In this document: in pieces, positions 46,301-58,600 of the stretch
Layout of the letters: each line of letters begins with the position of its first letter
Numbering within the stretch: position 1 is the stretch's first letter
Origin: Phytoseiulus persimilis
Taxonomy: Eukaryota > Arthropoda > Arachnida > Mesostigmata > Phytoseiidae
Reading direction: 5' to 3'
NCBI GenBank assembly: GCA_037576195.1
Contig: CM075101.1
Location: 19,468,001-19,532,000, forward strand
DNA: 64,000 bases
Program-made: the position numbers and the translations under genes
Notes under the pieces: model-generated
Told to the model about the DNA's origin: nothing
Seen by the model: the letters and a program-made list of their open reading frames with translations, nothing else
Databases searched by the model: none

Positions 46301-49300
46301 TGCCTATTTCAGAGTCACACATGTGCGCGAAGAATCTGAAGAATCGTGACGATATTTCGACCGGCAGAGTCGACAGAGCTTCGGAAACCGCTCCATGTCA
46401 CATACAGGAGAAGAACTGGAGACTTGACATCGATTCCGAGACGTGAAGCCGTCATGTTATTACGGGCTTTGCTGCTCCGTTATTCCTGCCGCTACTCGTT
46501 TGCTTTGTTCGGCATTCGGGGCGATTCTCACGGAGACTTCTCTCGATCCCGATTCCCCGAGCCCGAGTGAGGCATGTGTAACTGACATTGTTCAAAAAAA
46601 ATCAACTCCGAGCCGCTCGGGGGAAGGCCATTCTGGAACGATCTCTGTCGTTCAAGAGCGAGAATACGCGTCACCCTCTCGGCTGTCGGAGGAAGTAAAA
46701 GGGATGCGAGACGACTTGAACAAGGAACGGGTAGAAGACTCCCGACTTAATTTGACGACTCCATTGAGTTCTCTGAATGCGGAAACGTTGCAGGGGTCTT
46801 CTTGAAATGTTCTGCTAGCCTAACTGGTAAGAACTGGTGGACGCCTCCGGGAAATGTGAGGGAAGATTTACGAGCTGGAAGCAGCGATGTATCGCGCTCT
46901 GTGCAGCACGGAGCAATACGACAAACTGATGGAGAAGCAAGTAGTGGAGGAGAGAACAAAGACTCGGTTCTCGGATCACAACTCCATCCACGTGAGCCTC
47001 TGGTCGGAAGTGGATGGGGGTAATAGGAAGGAAGGAAATGTGGGAATAATATTCCATCCAATGACAGCAGAGAAGAGGTTATGGGAAAAGGAGCACAGCT
47101 TCACAAGCAAATCTTTGGGGGAACCTCGTCGATATCGGGAGACTGACAGGGAGGGAAAGTGATTCTACTGCCGAAAGGCAGAGGAGATGAACCTGAACAC
47201 GGACTGACCGACCAGGTAGACTCCAGGTGGAGAAAATCCAATGGGAAAACAGTCGTGGCGACCAGGCAACATCCATCGATCGTTCCATACATCCAGGTCG
47301 AATATCGTGGATTGATGGAAGGTGCTCCTCGAATAAGGCCTGAACTTCCAAACTATAACGATCACAATCGACGATTCCATCGAGCCTCCAGAGTGCACTC
47401 TAGCCGCACAAACTAGGAATTCCGAGACTCTGTGGATGCCTCGGATGCTCCTCACACCAGCGAGTCGGGCCCATCGAGACTCAAAGGAGGATCACTCAAT
47501 CTCGCAAGGGCTCTCTTCAGTTCATCCTCGAGCCGCGGAGGTTGAACGGCTGTTAAAGATGGAGAAGAATTAGTTTCTGAACGGTCCCGATCCAACCGAT
47601 CGGGGAGAAAAAGGTTGTCGAGTACGTCTAGTGAGGAGTAAATTCCGGGCACTGTCCGCGGGAAACTCGGATTTCTCTGAGTGAACATGATCCAATGTGG
47701 AATGTTCGAGTCAGGTCCCGATTCGTAATCGAGCCGAAAAACAATTGTTGAGCTGAAAACCTCGTTTTCTGAATCTGCGGATTGAGAACTGCGCCTGAAC
47801 AAAACTCGATGCGGGCAATCAATGCGAATACAGACCGGAGCCCGCTCAAAGATTTCCGCGCGGCCCTCAGAGCTCTATAAGACTGATCCCTCATATCTCC
47901 TTCAGGCCTCAAAGCCCCGAAAATCGTGTTGAAGTGGCGTCAACCCCCTCACGAGTAGTGGGAAACCTTGTAACCGGGAAGCAGTTGGGAACTGGGAACA
48001 CTTCCCGCAACAGCCCAATTCAGCTTCAACAAGCTTGAGCGGAGAAAAGTCAATCTCGAAAACGTTCCAAGGACCGTCGTGGAAATAAAGTCAAGTCGTG
48101 ATGAGCGGGTGTTCAATCAGCCATTGAGTTATTGTGGAGCGTGGCCTTCGTTTCCCCAGGAGCTTGAATCTTACTCAGAGCTGAGAGCTCGATCTCCGAT
48201 AGGCTGCAGGACTAATTGTTTCAAGGATTCCTTGTAGCTATGAATTGAGATGCCACGAAAGTAGCTCTTGGGTATCTCTCTGACTTCTCCCCTGAGTTGG
48301 AAGCCTGGGAGTAAAAATATTGTTGATCGATCACCATCCCTTAGTTCTCAGATGCTGCTGTTCAAGATGATCAAGAGGTCTTCCTTTTCACCAAATCCGA
48401 CTCGGAATCGGGCGTTGCGGGTGGTTTCAGTCTTCGTTGAACCCGATTCCCACCACCAACTCCTTGCTCGAGCTATATCTCAACAAGACTAAATTCTGTA
48501 CGATGTCGGGCCTGGGGTCTGAACGAGACTCTCAAACTGAGAACCCCGCCATGGTTCGATCTCATCTATTCCACTGCAGTGGAGGATTTCCGCCACATTC
48601 CGACGCCTGACAACAAGCTTTCGTAGAGACAAATCTCTCCCAAATTGATCTCGTATCCAAGCCTCCCACACGAGGAGATCCTCACATGAGATCGGGTGGG
48701 GACGGTTTACGGATCGTTCCTTATCGAGCGATATTTCTTCGAATCCGGGTCACTCAGTGAACAAGTTTTGTCTCAGAGATCCATCGGGATGGTTCAGAAA
48801 AACTGGAATCTCTTGAGAGTGCACTCCTTCTTGTCAGCGATAATCAAGGCTGGATTAGAATTCAACTGCGAGTCCTCCAAGCAAGATTCAGTCGTTGTGA
48901 TCAGGCAAACGAGCTCTCTAGAGGAACGTGTGCTCGGTGCAGTCCAGTCCATGTTTGCGCAATGCGGGACCCAGATAGATCATCAATGATTCCCCTGACA
49001 AGATTCCCAAAACTTGGAGCGAATCAACTCCATGGGAAAGTTCCTCTTTCGACAAACGCCGCAGCGGTGAAGAGAAAGTTCTTGAAGCCCAGAGATGTGC
49101 CCCCGCAAGCGGGAACGGGATTCACTGGACTAATAGAGTTGGCTGAGTTGATGAGTCTTCTTGAGAGCGCTTTGGAAAAACAGTATGAGTGCAGACTTTC
49201 GTTTCGAGTTAGGAATTATACCGTGACAATATTTCGGAAACAATTAATAGAATGCATAATGATTCGGGATGTGTTCAGGTGGGGTGAATACTATTGCCGC

Positions 49301-49372
49301 AGAAAGTAACTGATCAGAGATTCGGGAAAAATGCCATCCGATGGGTACGCTTTCTATGCGGAGCCCCCACTC

Positions 49373-49771
49373 TCAGAGTTGGAGTTTGAATGATCGGAAT
49401 ACAGGGAAAACATCATCGGAGCTTCGAAGATATCTCAATGTCAGTTCATTCTTGTGAATCTCGGAGCCCTGAACTGCCCCGAATGTAACATCGGGAGAAG
49501 GTGCGTGTCCTCCGCTTGCTTTAGCGATTCTTGAACTGTGCGCCGCTGCGCCAGCTCCGCAGTAAAAGCCGCGATCGAGTCCGCAGCCGCAGCAGCGGCA
49601 TCTCTCGTCGGCGTTGTCGTCGTCGCTGCGGCTGAGGAGTGGTGGAAGAACGAGCGAGGCGACGGCCACAACGGCTAACAGCGCCACCAACATGGCCAAT
49701 CCAGCCGTGCGGAGGGATCCCGCTGAATATTTCAAAAACCGGCGCCATCTCGAGCTGGGTGCGGACTCCAC
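49373..49771 (-). CDS. possible small single-pass membrane protein
   Basis: A 132-codon frame on the minus strand begins with a basic N-terminus, then a strong hydrophobic helix (LAMLVALLAVVAVASLVLPP, about residues 25-44), a Cys cluster (CRCCGCG) and a polar tail. It lies upstream of domino in head-to-head orientation, where a divergent gene could share a promoter. No family is recognised and splice partners were not sought in full. High GC could yield such a frame by chance. Confidence 0.3.
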   Translation of the reverse strand: MESAPSSRWRRFLKYSAGSLRTAGLAMLVALLAVVAVASLVLPPLLSRSDDDNADERCRCCGCGLDRGFYCGAGAAAHSSRIAKASGGHAPSPDVTFGAVQGSEIHKNELTLRYLRSSDDVFPVFRSFKLQL

Positions 49772-52662
49772 AACGAACTCCAGGAGAAAATGACCTTAAC
49801 TCAACTCGTTTCATCATATGTACGCTTCTGGAAATGGGAAAATAGATTCCTGGAGAAATTCGCAAGGAGAATCATCCGCGATGGGGGAGAATCGAACATC
49901 GCTCACAGCTGATGCCTGCGCTTTTAGCGGGCAGCGGATTGGTGGTCGTGGAGGTTGGCGTGTGTTCGCTCGAGCTGTGTCCGCAGCGGCAGCTCAGGCG
50001 AGCAACATATACAGTCGAACCCTGTGTCGTGCAGGGGTGTGCCACTAAATCCGTTGAGATCGAGCTGAAATTGAAAAAAATACGAATCGAAAGTGCCCAG
50101 GGGATGAGCGTCATCAGCGTCTCCAGGGTTTAGGTGAGGTCGCAAGACGATTTCGGTTTCGTACGTATGCCCACGAAGAAAACAACCCAAACACCATCGG
50201 CGGCAGCAGCGGCGGCAGCGGCAGCAGCGGCCAGCGAGCTGCCGAGCGACCAAGCTTATCATACCCAAGCCTAAGCTTGTGGCAGCCAACATGGCGACTC
50301 CCTGACCGCGAACGATCACAGAGCGACGCTTCGAGAACAACAAGCGAAGGTGGCTGGCTCTGTTCGATGGCCGACAGGAACGCTGACAGAGCCTAGGGCC
50401 GGATAACATTGCCACCAAGCAACCATCCACCCTCCGAAGCGGTGTGGACACACAGCGACCAAGTGTACGGTGCGGAGCAGCCTCACAAACGACCGACCGA
50501 GCAAGCGAGAGAACGGGCAACCGAGCGAACGATCGTTCGAGCGACTCGCAGACCGATCCGTCCGTCCGACCGAGCGACCGACCGACCTCAACCGAACGGG
50601 CTGAGAAGGAAGCCAAGCAAAAGGTGCCGCACACAGCATCGCGCTGATTCAGGTTCTCCATGCGGTGTTGCGGCACGGGAGACGTGCAACGCAGGCCCAT
50701 ATGCGGCCATGTCGAACGTACGTGCATCTATTTCGTGTTGTTGTTGACGTGGTGATGATTTTCCCTAACCCGCCGCCTCTACCGATCGCGTGGCTACGTG
50801 CACAACTTCGCTCCTCGAAGAGTGTTCATGATACCACTGATTGTTCAACAGTAGACTGACGGCTTTCTGAGTGTGCATGAACGTACGTATTCGTTCGTAC
50901 TTCTGGCGACCATTGATTCCTCCAGGCGTCCATCGGGTCGTTCGGCTGGTGTTGTGTACGCCGAGATAATTCGCAGTGTGTGTGTGTGTGTTTGTGTTTG
51001 TTATCGCGCTGTTATGGGCGCAGTGAGTGAGTGCACATACCGAATCATAGCGAAAACAGTTCGTTACCCGGCATCGCCTGGTAATGGCGCCCGGTTCGAT
51101 TCTGCTCGTTCTTGGCTGCGTGATTCGAGTCTCCCCCTCAATTTATAGGAGTCCACTTAGTTAGAACCATGAAGTCTGCTCAGGCCAGGATTTCGCGGTT
51201 GTGAACTCCGGGTGGTTCCGCGGATCGTTGTGAGGGAACACTCGGGGCTCCATGGCAATATCGTACACCCTTTTAACGACATCGCTGATACTCGATTGAG
51301 TTTGAGGTGATACCAGGAATCATCTCCAAGCACGGCGGCATGTGTGTTATCAGCTTATTTCCCGTGTTTCCTGAGCCCGATCCCTTCGAAAGGATTCTCG
51401 AATGGTTGCTGCAGCGGCACTCGGAGAGCGGAAGTCGAGAACTAATGGGGAGGTCATTCGCTGAAGTGCTGTTGAACGATCGTCTGTCGTATGAAAAGTA
51501 GAGAGCGTCGTCACCACGAGCGGCAGTGAAACTTCACAACGAAGCCAGCGCCGATGTGGACGAATCTGCTGTGAGAAAGTTTCATGATTCTTCTTTGAGA
51601 GGCGTCCGTTTCGATTTCCCGCTCGGGTCCTCTGAATCTTCGACGTAGAAGTTGCACTTTTCTCGGAGATCCGATGTCAGCAGCTTTCTACACATTGATG
51701 AATGGCGTCCCCGACGGTTCCACGACTGTCACTGAATCGTGGCCCTCATGTATAGAGCCGTTCAATCCGTGAGAGATCGATTTCGTCTTCAAGTGGAGAC
51801 TCTTTTGGGTGTAAAACGATACGCGCAGTTCTTGCCCTGCCGGAAATAGGATCAACTCATTCTTGGCGAGCTTTCAGATCACGCGCGAGTCGATTCGGGC
51901 TGAGGCGCGCTCTCCTCTAAATCCGGTTCCTCATCTCGAGAGCAGGTGGTTTTGGGAATGCCCGAAGAGTTTTGTGAGCCGGAGTCTCGCTTCGTTTGAA
52001 ATTTTCTGAGCCCGCTTCGGCCTCTATGGGATTCGGAGGATTCACCTCTGCTAACCTTCCGTAAGGCTCAACGATTCTCCATTCATAGTCGTCTCTGATG
52101 GTCGATTTGGATACGTTCCTCAGTCTCTGAGATCGGGTGTCCGTACTGAGACTGCTCATTCGGATCCGATGGACTTCACCCATTTGCCGTCTCGTCCTCG
52201 GCAGCTGAGAGCTCCGGATTTCGGATCGTCTCTCCTCCTTCTGGTGGTCGCGTCTGCGCAATCGTTCGATCTAGTCCGAATGCTATCGTCAGATGCCCAA
52301 GAAAATCCGGAACAGAGACCATCGCTGTGCAGAATGCACGAGCATGAACGACGTGCGTTCACGACCGGCGGCACCATGATCGAAGTTCATGAGTGTCTCT
52401 CATACTGAGTCCTTCATCCACTTCTCCGCTCTTCTGTGGCTTTATTTGAGATTCGGAATGTGTGATCGTTGCGTTGTCGAGTCACTCATCCAACTGTTCA
52501 TGAACTGATGTTCCGTCCGTTCGCCCTGTCGTTATGAATGGGGAAAAACCGTCCAGAAATTCGAATCGGTTCCAACTTCCCTGTCATCGTATCCACCCAG
52601 GAACGCGAGTCGATGCCGTCGCTCAAGTTGATCTTCTTGTCGTATTACAGATATCACCTGCC
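49772..52662 (+). promoter_or_regulatory. probable promoter and spliced 5' leader of domino
   Basis: A CpG-rich, repeat-bearing stretch precedes domino. A pyrimidine-rich acceptor (GTCGTATTACAG, ending 52650) sits 12 bases before the domino ATG, so the leader is spliced from an exon upstream. GACC/GTCC tetranucleotides (50540-50585) and a GT run (about 50976-51000) are present. No TATA box was noticed. The transcription start and leader exon cannot be fixed from sequence alone. Confidence 0.4.
50540..50590. repeat. GACC/GTCC tetranucleotide-rich tract upstream of domino
   Basis: Short GTCC and GACC runs (CCGTCCGTCCGACC, GACCGACCGACC) resemble the tract at 5416-5472. Confidence 0.6.
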
Positions 52663-55600
52663 ATGAGCTGCGATGCTACCGAGGCGAATCCAGTAAAGCA
52701 GAAGCCAGGTAGCGACAGCATCGTCGTCGTTGATCGCTCTCATCCAAGCGCCCGGAGAGCAGACAACTCTTCAACTCCTATCAGTGTAAATCCACCAAGT
52801 CTAGCATCACAAAACTCGACCGGATCGGCACCGCAGCTGCCGCAGCAGCAATTCCAGGCGCAACCACAAAGCGTGTTCCAGCGAAACCAAATCCGCATCA
52901 AGCGTGAATCGATCGACAGGGACGAGAAGCGCCAGCAAGTTCTCCACCACCAAGCGCTACAGCAGAACCAGGCCGTAGATCAGAACCAGTCGAACCGTCA
53001 GACGAACCGCTATCAACACTTCACCAAAGGCTCATCGCTGCGAGCTCAAGTCACGTCAAACTCCATCGGCTGTCCGGCTAGCATCAACACAAACGGTGGG
53101 AGCGGAGCCGGCGGTGGCGGCGGCAGCAGCACCGTTGACAAAAATGTGGCACGCGCATTCGATAAAGCTCCGGACGATCCGGCGGCTACCCGCACAAAAC
53201 GCCCCGCCCTAATCTCCAAGGAACTCGAAATCTCTGCGAAGAGGCGGCGCCTGATCGATATCAAGACCGCGAGTCTCCTCAGCAATCGTGAGAAGTACTA
53301 CGAACAGCTTAGTGAACTGTTTTTTCTACAGAATGGGGGCCACTTCATGGACCTCTTCAACTGGCGTCGGAAACCTCCACCGGGTTTACTACAATACATG
53401 CATACGAAACAGCTCGGCGAGTCAAGCGATTATCTCGATCGAGTATATGGCCCGAAAGATCGCAACACAAACACTCCGCCAACCGCCGTCACGCCAACCA
53501 GTGTCTTGTTTTCATCATCTGCATCCTCGGCAGCTGCGGCGACCGTCGCTTCCCAGTTGTCGAGTCCCTCTTCAACCGCTCTCGTACCTCCTCTCGCACC
53601 CCCGCCAGTTCCTCACCAAGCTCCGACCCCCGTCGCAACAACGCCCGCCGCCTCATCTGCGACGTTGTCGACGTCGTCTCAGGTCACGTCAACTCCTCCC
53701 GGGGCGACGGTCGCTTCCGCAACAGCTTCGGCCGACGCTGGAAACGGGCGGACTTCACCCACGACGCTCTCCCGAAGCGATGAGTTGGCGGAGAGAGCCA
53801 AACAGGAGGCCCACGTGCTCCAGAGAGTAGGGGCCCTCCGCAAAGCCGGCATGTGGACGCAACAGAGGCTGCCCAAAGTTCAAGAACCTCACCGCGTCAA
53901 AACCCACTGGGACTACCTGCTCGAGGAAATGAAGTGGATGAGCAACGACTTCGCCCAGGAACGCAAGTCGAAGAAAGCCGCGGCACGAAAGTGTGCGAAA
54001 ATGTGCCAGAAGTACCATCAAGAGAAAGAGGTTCGAGCTCAACGTGCCGAGCGTGATGAACACCTCCGAATCCGCAAACTGGCCGCGACCATCGCCAAGG
54101 ACGTCAAGGCCTTCTGGTCGAACGCCGAGAAACTGCTCGATTTCCGAATCCAGTCGAAACTCGACGCGAAGCGGAAGGAGGCGCTGGACTTGCAGTTGAA
54201 CCTCCTCGTCGACCGAACGGAGAAGTTCTCCCATCAGATACGTGACAAACTCGCGGGGGGCGATACTCCGTCCGTCACGGACACGATGTCCGACGTTCAG
54301 GACATGGACAACGATTTTGTGGAGTACACGTCGGAGGAAGACGACGAGGAAACCATTGCCAAAGAGGAGAAGCTGGACAGGAAAACCGATCATGAGCGCG
54401 AGCTGAACGAGCTCGAAGAAGACAACGGGCTGTCGGTAGAGGAGCTCATGGCCAAGTACTATTCAGCGCCGCAGAATCCCAAACTCAAGAGCGGTACGTC
54501 CAGCGGTCAAGATTCCAACGAGGAAGGCATGGACGTCGACGGCGACGATGACGTCGATGACGAAGAGGACGAGGATGATGACGATGATGAAGCGCTCTCG
54601 AACGGAGAGGAGGATGCTCAGGACGACAAGAAGAAACTCAAAAGCCTCGTCGTCGAAGAAGACGACGACGCTACCCAGGAGGCAAGCAACAACATGGACG
54701 ACGACGATGCCACTCAGGAGAACACTCCTCCGAACAATCACGGGGATGACGATCTGAATGGCATCACCGCCGTCGCGGAGCGCTTCCAGCCCAAGGGTTT
54801 GGACCTCGCCACAGCGCAAGTCATCACTCCGGTACCGTTCTTGCTGAAGCACACGCTCCGCGAGTACCAGCACGTCGGACTCGACTGGCTGGTGGCGATG
54901 TGCGAACAAAAACTCAACGGAATTCTAGCCGACGAAATGGGTCTGGGGAAAACTATTCAGACGATCGCGCTGCTAGCTCATCTGGCTGTTGAGAAAAGAG
55001 TCTGGGGACCTCACCTCGTCGTGGTACCGACTTCGGTCATGCTCAACTGGGAGATGGAATTCAAGAAATGGTGCCCTGGCTTCAAAATTCTAACCTACTA
55101 TGGATCGATGAAGGAGCGCAAACAGAAGCGAATCGGCTGGACCAAAAAGAACGCCTTCCACGTTTGCATCACGTCGTACAAACTCGTGGTGCAAGACCAT
55201 TCAGCCTTCCGACGCAAACAGTGGTACTATCTTATTTTGGATGAGGCCCAGAACATAAAGAACTTCAAGAGCCAAAGATGGCAGCTTCTATTGAACTTCC
55301 AAGCCGAACGAAGACTGTTATTGACAGGCACACCTTTACAAAATACGTTGATGGAACTGTGGTCGTTAATGCACTTTCTGATGCCGCATTTATTTGAATC
55401 TCACAAAGAGTTCCGTGAGTGGTTCTCCAACCCACTGACTGGAATGGTTGAGGGCTCAAGCGAATACAACGAAGCCTTGGTTAAGCGGCTTCACAGGGTA
55501 CTGCGTCCGTTTCTGCTTCGCCGATTGAAAAGCGAAGTCGAGCGTCAGATGCCGCAGAAGTACGAGCACATCCTAATGTGTCGGCTTTCGAAACGGCAGC

Positions 55601-58600
55601 GATTTCTCTACGACGATTTCATGTCGCAGGCCAAGACCAAAGAGACACTCGCTTCTGGTAAGCTCTTGAGTGTTTTGAACGTTCTGATGCAGCTGCGAAA
55701 AGTCTGCAACCATCCGGCACTGTTCGAGCCGAATCCGGTATCGTCGCCTTTCCGAATGGAGGCTTTCGTGTACCATGTGCCGTCGCTCGTGCTGCACATG
55801 GAGAACCCTCTCAAGAGCCTGTTCTGTTCATACAACCTTCATCTTGCCGATCTCGAACTCGTGCTCACAGCGTTCGCAGCACATCGCATCAAGAAGTTCC
55901 AAACAAGCCCTGAATTCATTGAGATTGCCGAGAGCCATCCGCAGCCCCCACCTCGATGCCCCAGTGGCAAGATCAGACTTCACATTCGTACCACAGGACC
56001 GTCTGCAACACAGCAAGTGCCTCGACAAGCGACCCTTGGACAAGCGGCTCCAGGCAGGGGCGTCGTCAGCGGTCACCTTAGGGGTGCGACACCCCAAGGA
56101 CCAACCCAACGTCTCGTTATGTTGGGTCAGCGGCCGGAGGGAGCAGTTGGTAGCCCACCACAGCAAGTGACATTCCAGCTCGTGCAAAAAAGTGAGTTCA
56201 AGCACCGACAAACAGTTTTTTCCCTCTTTCACGTAGACACACACAAACACACATCCCCACACACTCACACACACATGAACCTCCCGCGCACACGATTCAC
56301 CCATGAATTTTCTCGATCTCTTCGTGGAATCCACGCTTTCGCGCAAAGAGTGCTTCCATGCTCAGATTCGTGGGAGAGGGGGAGTTCGAGCCTCAAGATT
56401 GATTTTCCACCACTCAGCAGCGCAAGCGGGTCAGGCCTCAGGACAGCCGCAACCCCCCGTGACAGTGCACGTGCAGCAGACAGGAGCCTCGCGCACAATC
56501 GGAGCTCTGCATCGGATTGTTCAGACGACGTCAGGGCAACACGTTCTGCTCACTACGGCCGCTCCTCAACCAACGAACCAAGCGGGCAATCCCCAACAGG
56601 TGACCACGCCGATCCGGCCAGGACTGGTTCGACTGCCCGTTCAAAATCAAGGTCAACTAAATCCACAGCGTCCACAAAGTTTGCTTAGTCCCCATAGACC
56701 TGTTGTCACGACTGTGGGTGAGTTGTCCCTCCGATTTGTTTCGAGAAGCCGTGCTAGCCGTAGCTCTCGGCTCCAGTTCCGTGATGCGTGCCAATCTGAT
56801 CCGAGTTCTCCTCGCTCCCCAATCAGGAAGTTCGGTGGGCGTGATTCCGCAAACTGTTCAAACCCGTCCGCCCTCAACGCCAGTGACTGCGGGTACTCCG
56901 CCCCGGAGCATAACGACGATGAGTTCGTTTTCGTCCGGCTCGCCCAGACCCCCGGGAGCATCTGCTCTGTCGGCGCCGCAGGCACGGAGACCGCCCGCCG
57001 CCCAAGAGACGAGTAACCCGATGTTCTTCGACGAGAACCTGGACAAGAAAAGAAGACTGGCTTATCGTAATAAGCTGAAGCTTTTGGGTCGGGTCAACAA
57101 CATGCGATGTGCGTCAGGACCGGTCTACGGACAGGACTTGATCGAAGCCGTATCCGTGATGAACCTGGAAGACAGGGTGCCTCCTCCACCTCCGAAACGA
57201 GTAGCTCCGCTTCAGACTCCTTATCCGGATGAAGTTCCAGCGGACGCGATCCACAGAAGCGCGTACGGAACCGGTGTGGGGTGAGTTTACATTGCCGAGA
57301 CAGGGTTTTTGAATTTCTTCTCCGAAGCGAGACAAGCGCTCTCTGCTTCAACTTTTGGTCGTTGAAGTGATTCGAAGTTTCAATTAATCTGACCTCCGCC
57401 GTTCTCTGATCTGCAGCCACCTGTACACTCAGAACATCCACTCGCACACCTCTTGGTGGAGCGACACGAACGCCCTCCGCAGTCTCGTTCCTTCACCCGA
57501 GAGTCTCTGGAGCGAATACGAGTTGGAGTGGAAAGAGTTCCTATGTATTCACCCAAGGGTTAGCGCTCCCCGAATCTCCATGCACGCCTCGCATCCTCCT
57601 CCGCACGTTCTCAACCAGTGGCATTCACTCGAAGCGAGGCTGAACGCCGAGCTGAAACCAAAGTTTGATCTCCTCTCGAAAATCGACCTTCAACTCACTA
57701 CCCAGTTCCCCGATCGACGTCTCATCCAGTTCGATTGCGGAAAGCTCCAAACTCTTGACAAGCTGCTCGTCCAACTGAAATCCGGCCAGCATCGCGTGCT
57801 CATCTTCACGCAGATGGCGCGCATGCTCGACGTTCTCGAGGAGTTCCTCACCATGCACGGTCACACCTACCTCCGCTTGGATGGAGCCACGGGCATCGAA
57901 CAACGTCAAGTCCTCGTTGAGCGATTCAATTCGGACAAGCGAGTGTTCTGCTTCATCCTGTCCACAAGATCCGGCGGCGTGGGTTTGAATCTGACCGGAG
58001 CGGACACCGTGGTCTTCTACGACTCCGACTGGAACCCCACCATGGACGCCCAGGCTCAGGACCGATGCCATCGTATCGGTCAGACGCGGGACGTCCACAT
58101 CTACCGACTCGTGAGTGAGCGAACAATCGAGGAGAACATCTTGCGAAAGGCCAACCAAAAGCGAATGCTGGGAGAGCTCGCTATTGAAGAAGGCAATTTC
58201 ACCACCAGCTTCTTCAGATCGGTGAGTAATTCCTCGTCCTTTCTTGGGAGGGAGTTCCGGGACGGGCTGGATGCTGGTCGTACCCGTTCATCTCCCTTCC
58301 TGCAGGAGATAGATTCTTCATCGGTTCGCTTCATACTCACCCTGAAAAATGCGCTCCTTCCCTGTTTGCAGAAAACCATCACAGATATATTCGAAGAGCA
58401 GCCAGCCGTCAAGATGGAAGCGGAAAGCGCGGACGCCATGTCAGCTGCCGAAATCAAGCGAGAGCAAGAGGATTTCGAGAGAACCCTGGTCCAGGTCGAA
58501 GAAGAATCAGATGTCACTGCGGCGCGCATGGCTCGTGCCGAAGTCTCGGCCGATCTGGCGGAGTTCGACGAAAACATTCCTTACCAGGTAGACTTGACTT

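Larger units (their letters stand above)
45125..49372. other. gene-poor stretch with minisatellite DNA
   Basis: It holds a 13-bp inverted repeat, 45-bp repeat copies (entered separately) and otherwise only short open frames without recognisable domains, for example at 48696-48989 and 48962-49309 on the plus strand. Text around 46980-47360 carries loosely similar CATCCA/GATCG motifs and may be decayed repeat. No gene is supported. Confidence 0.4.

Noticed and set aside
52534-52662. upstream in-frame ATG for domino at 52534
   Set aside because: A clear acceptor ends at 52650, so these bases are more likely intron and leader. The ATG at 52663 is the better start.
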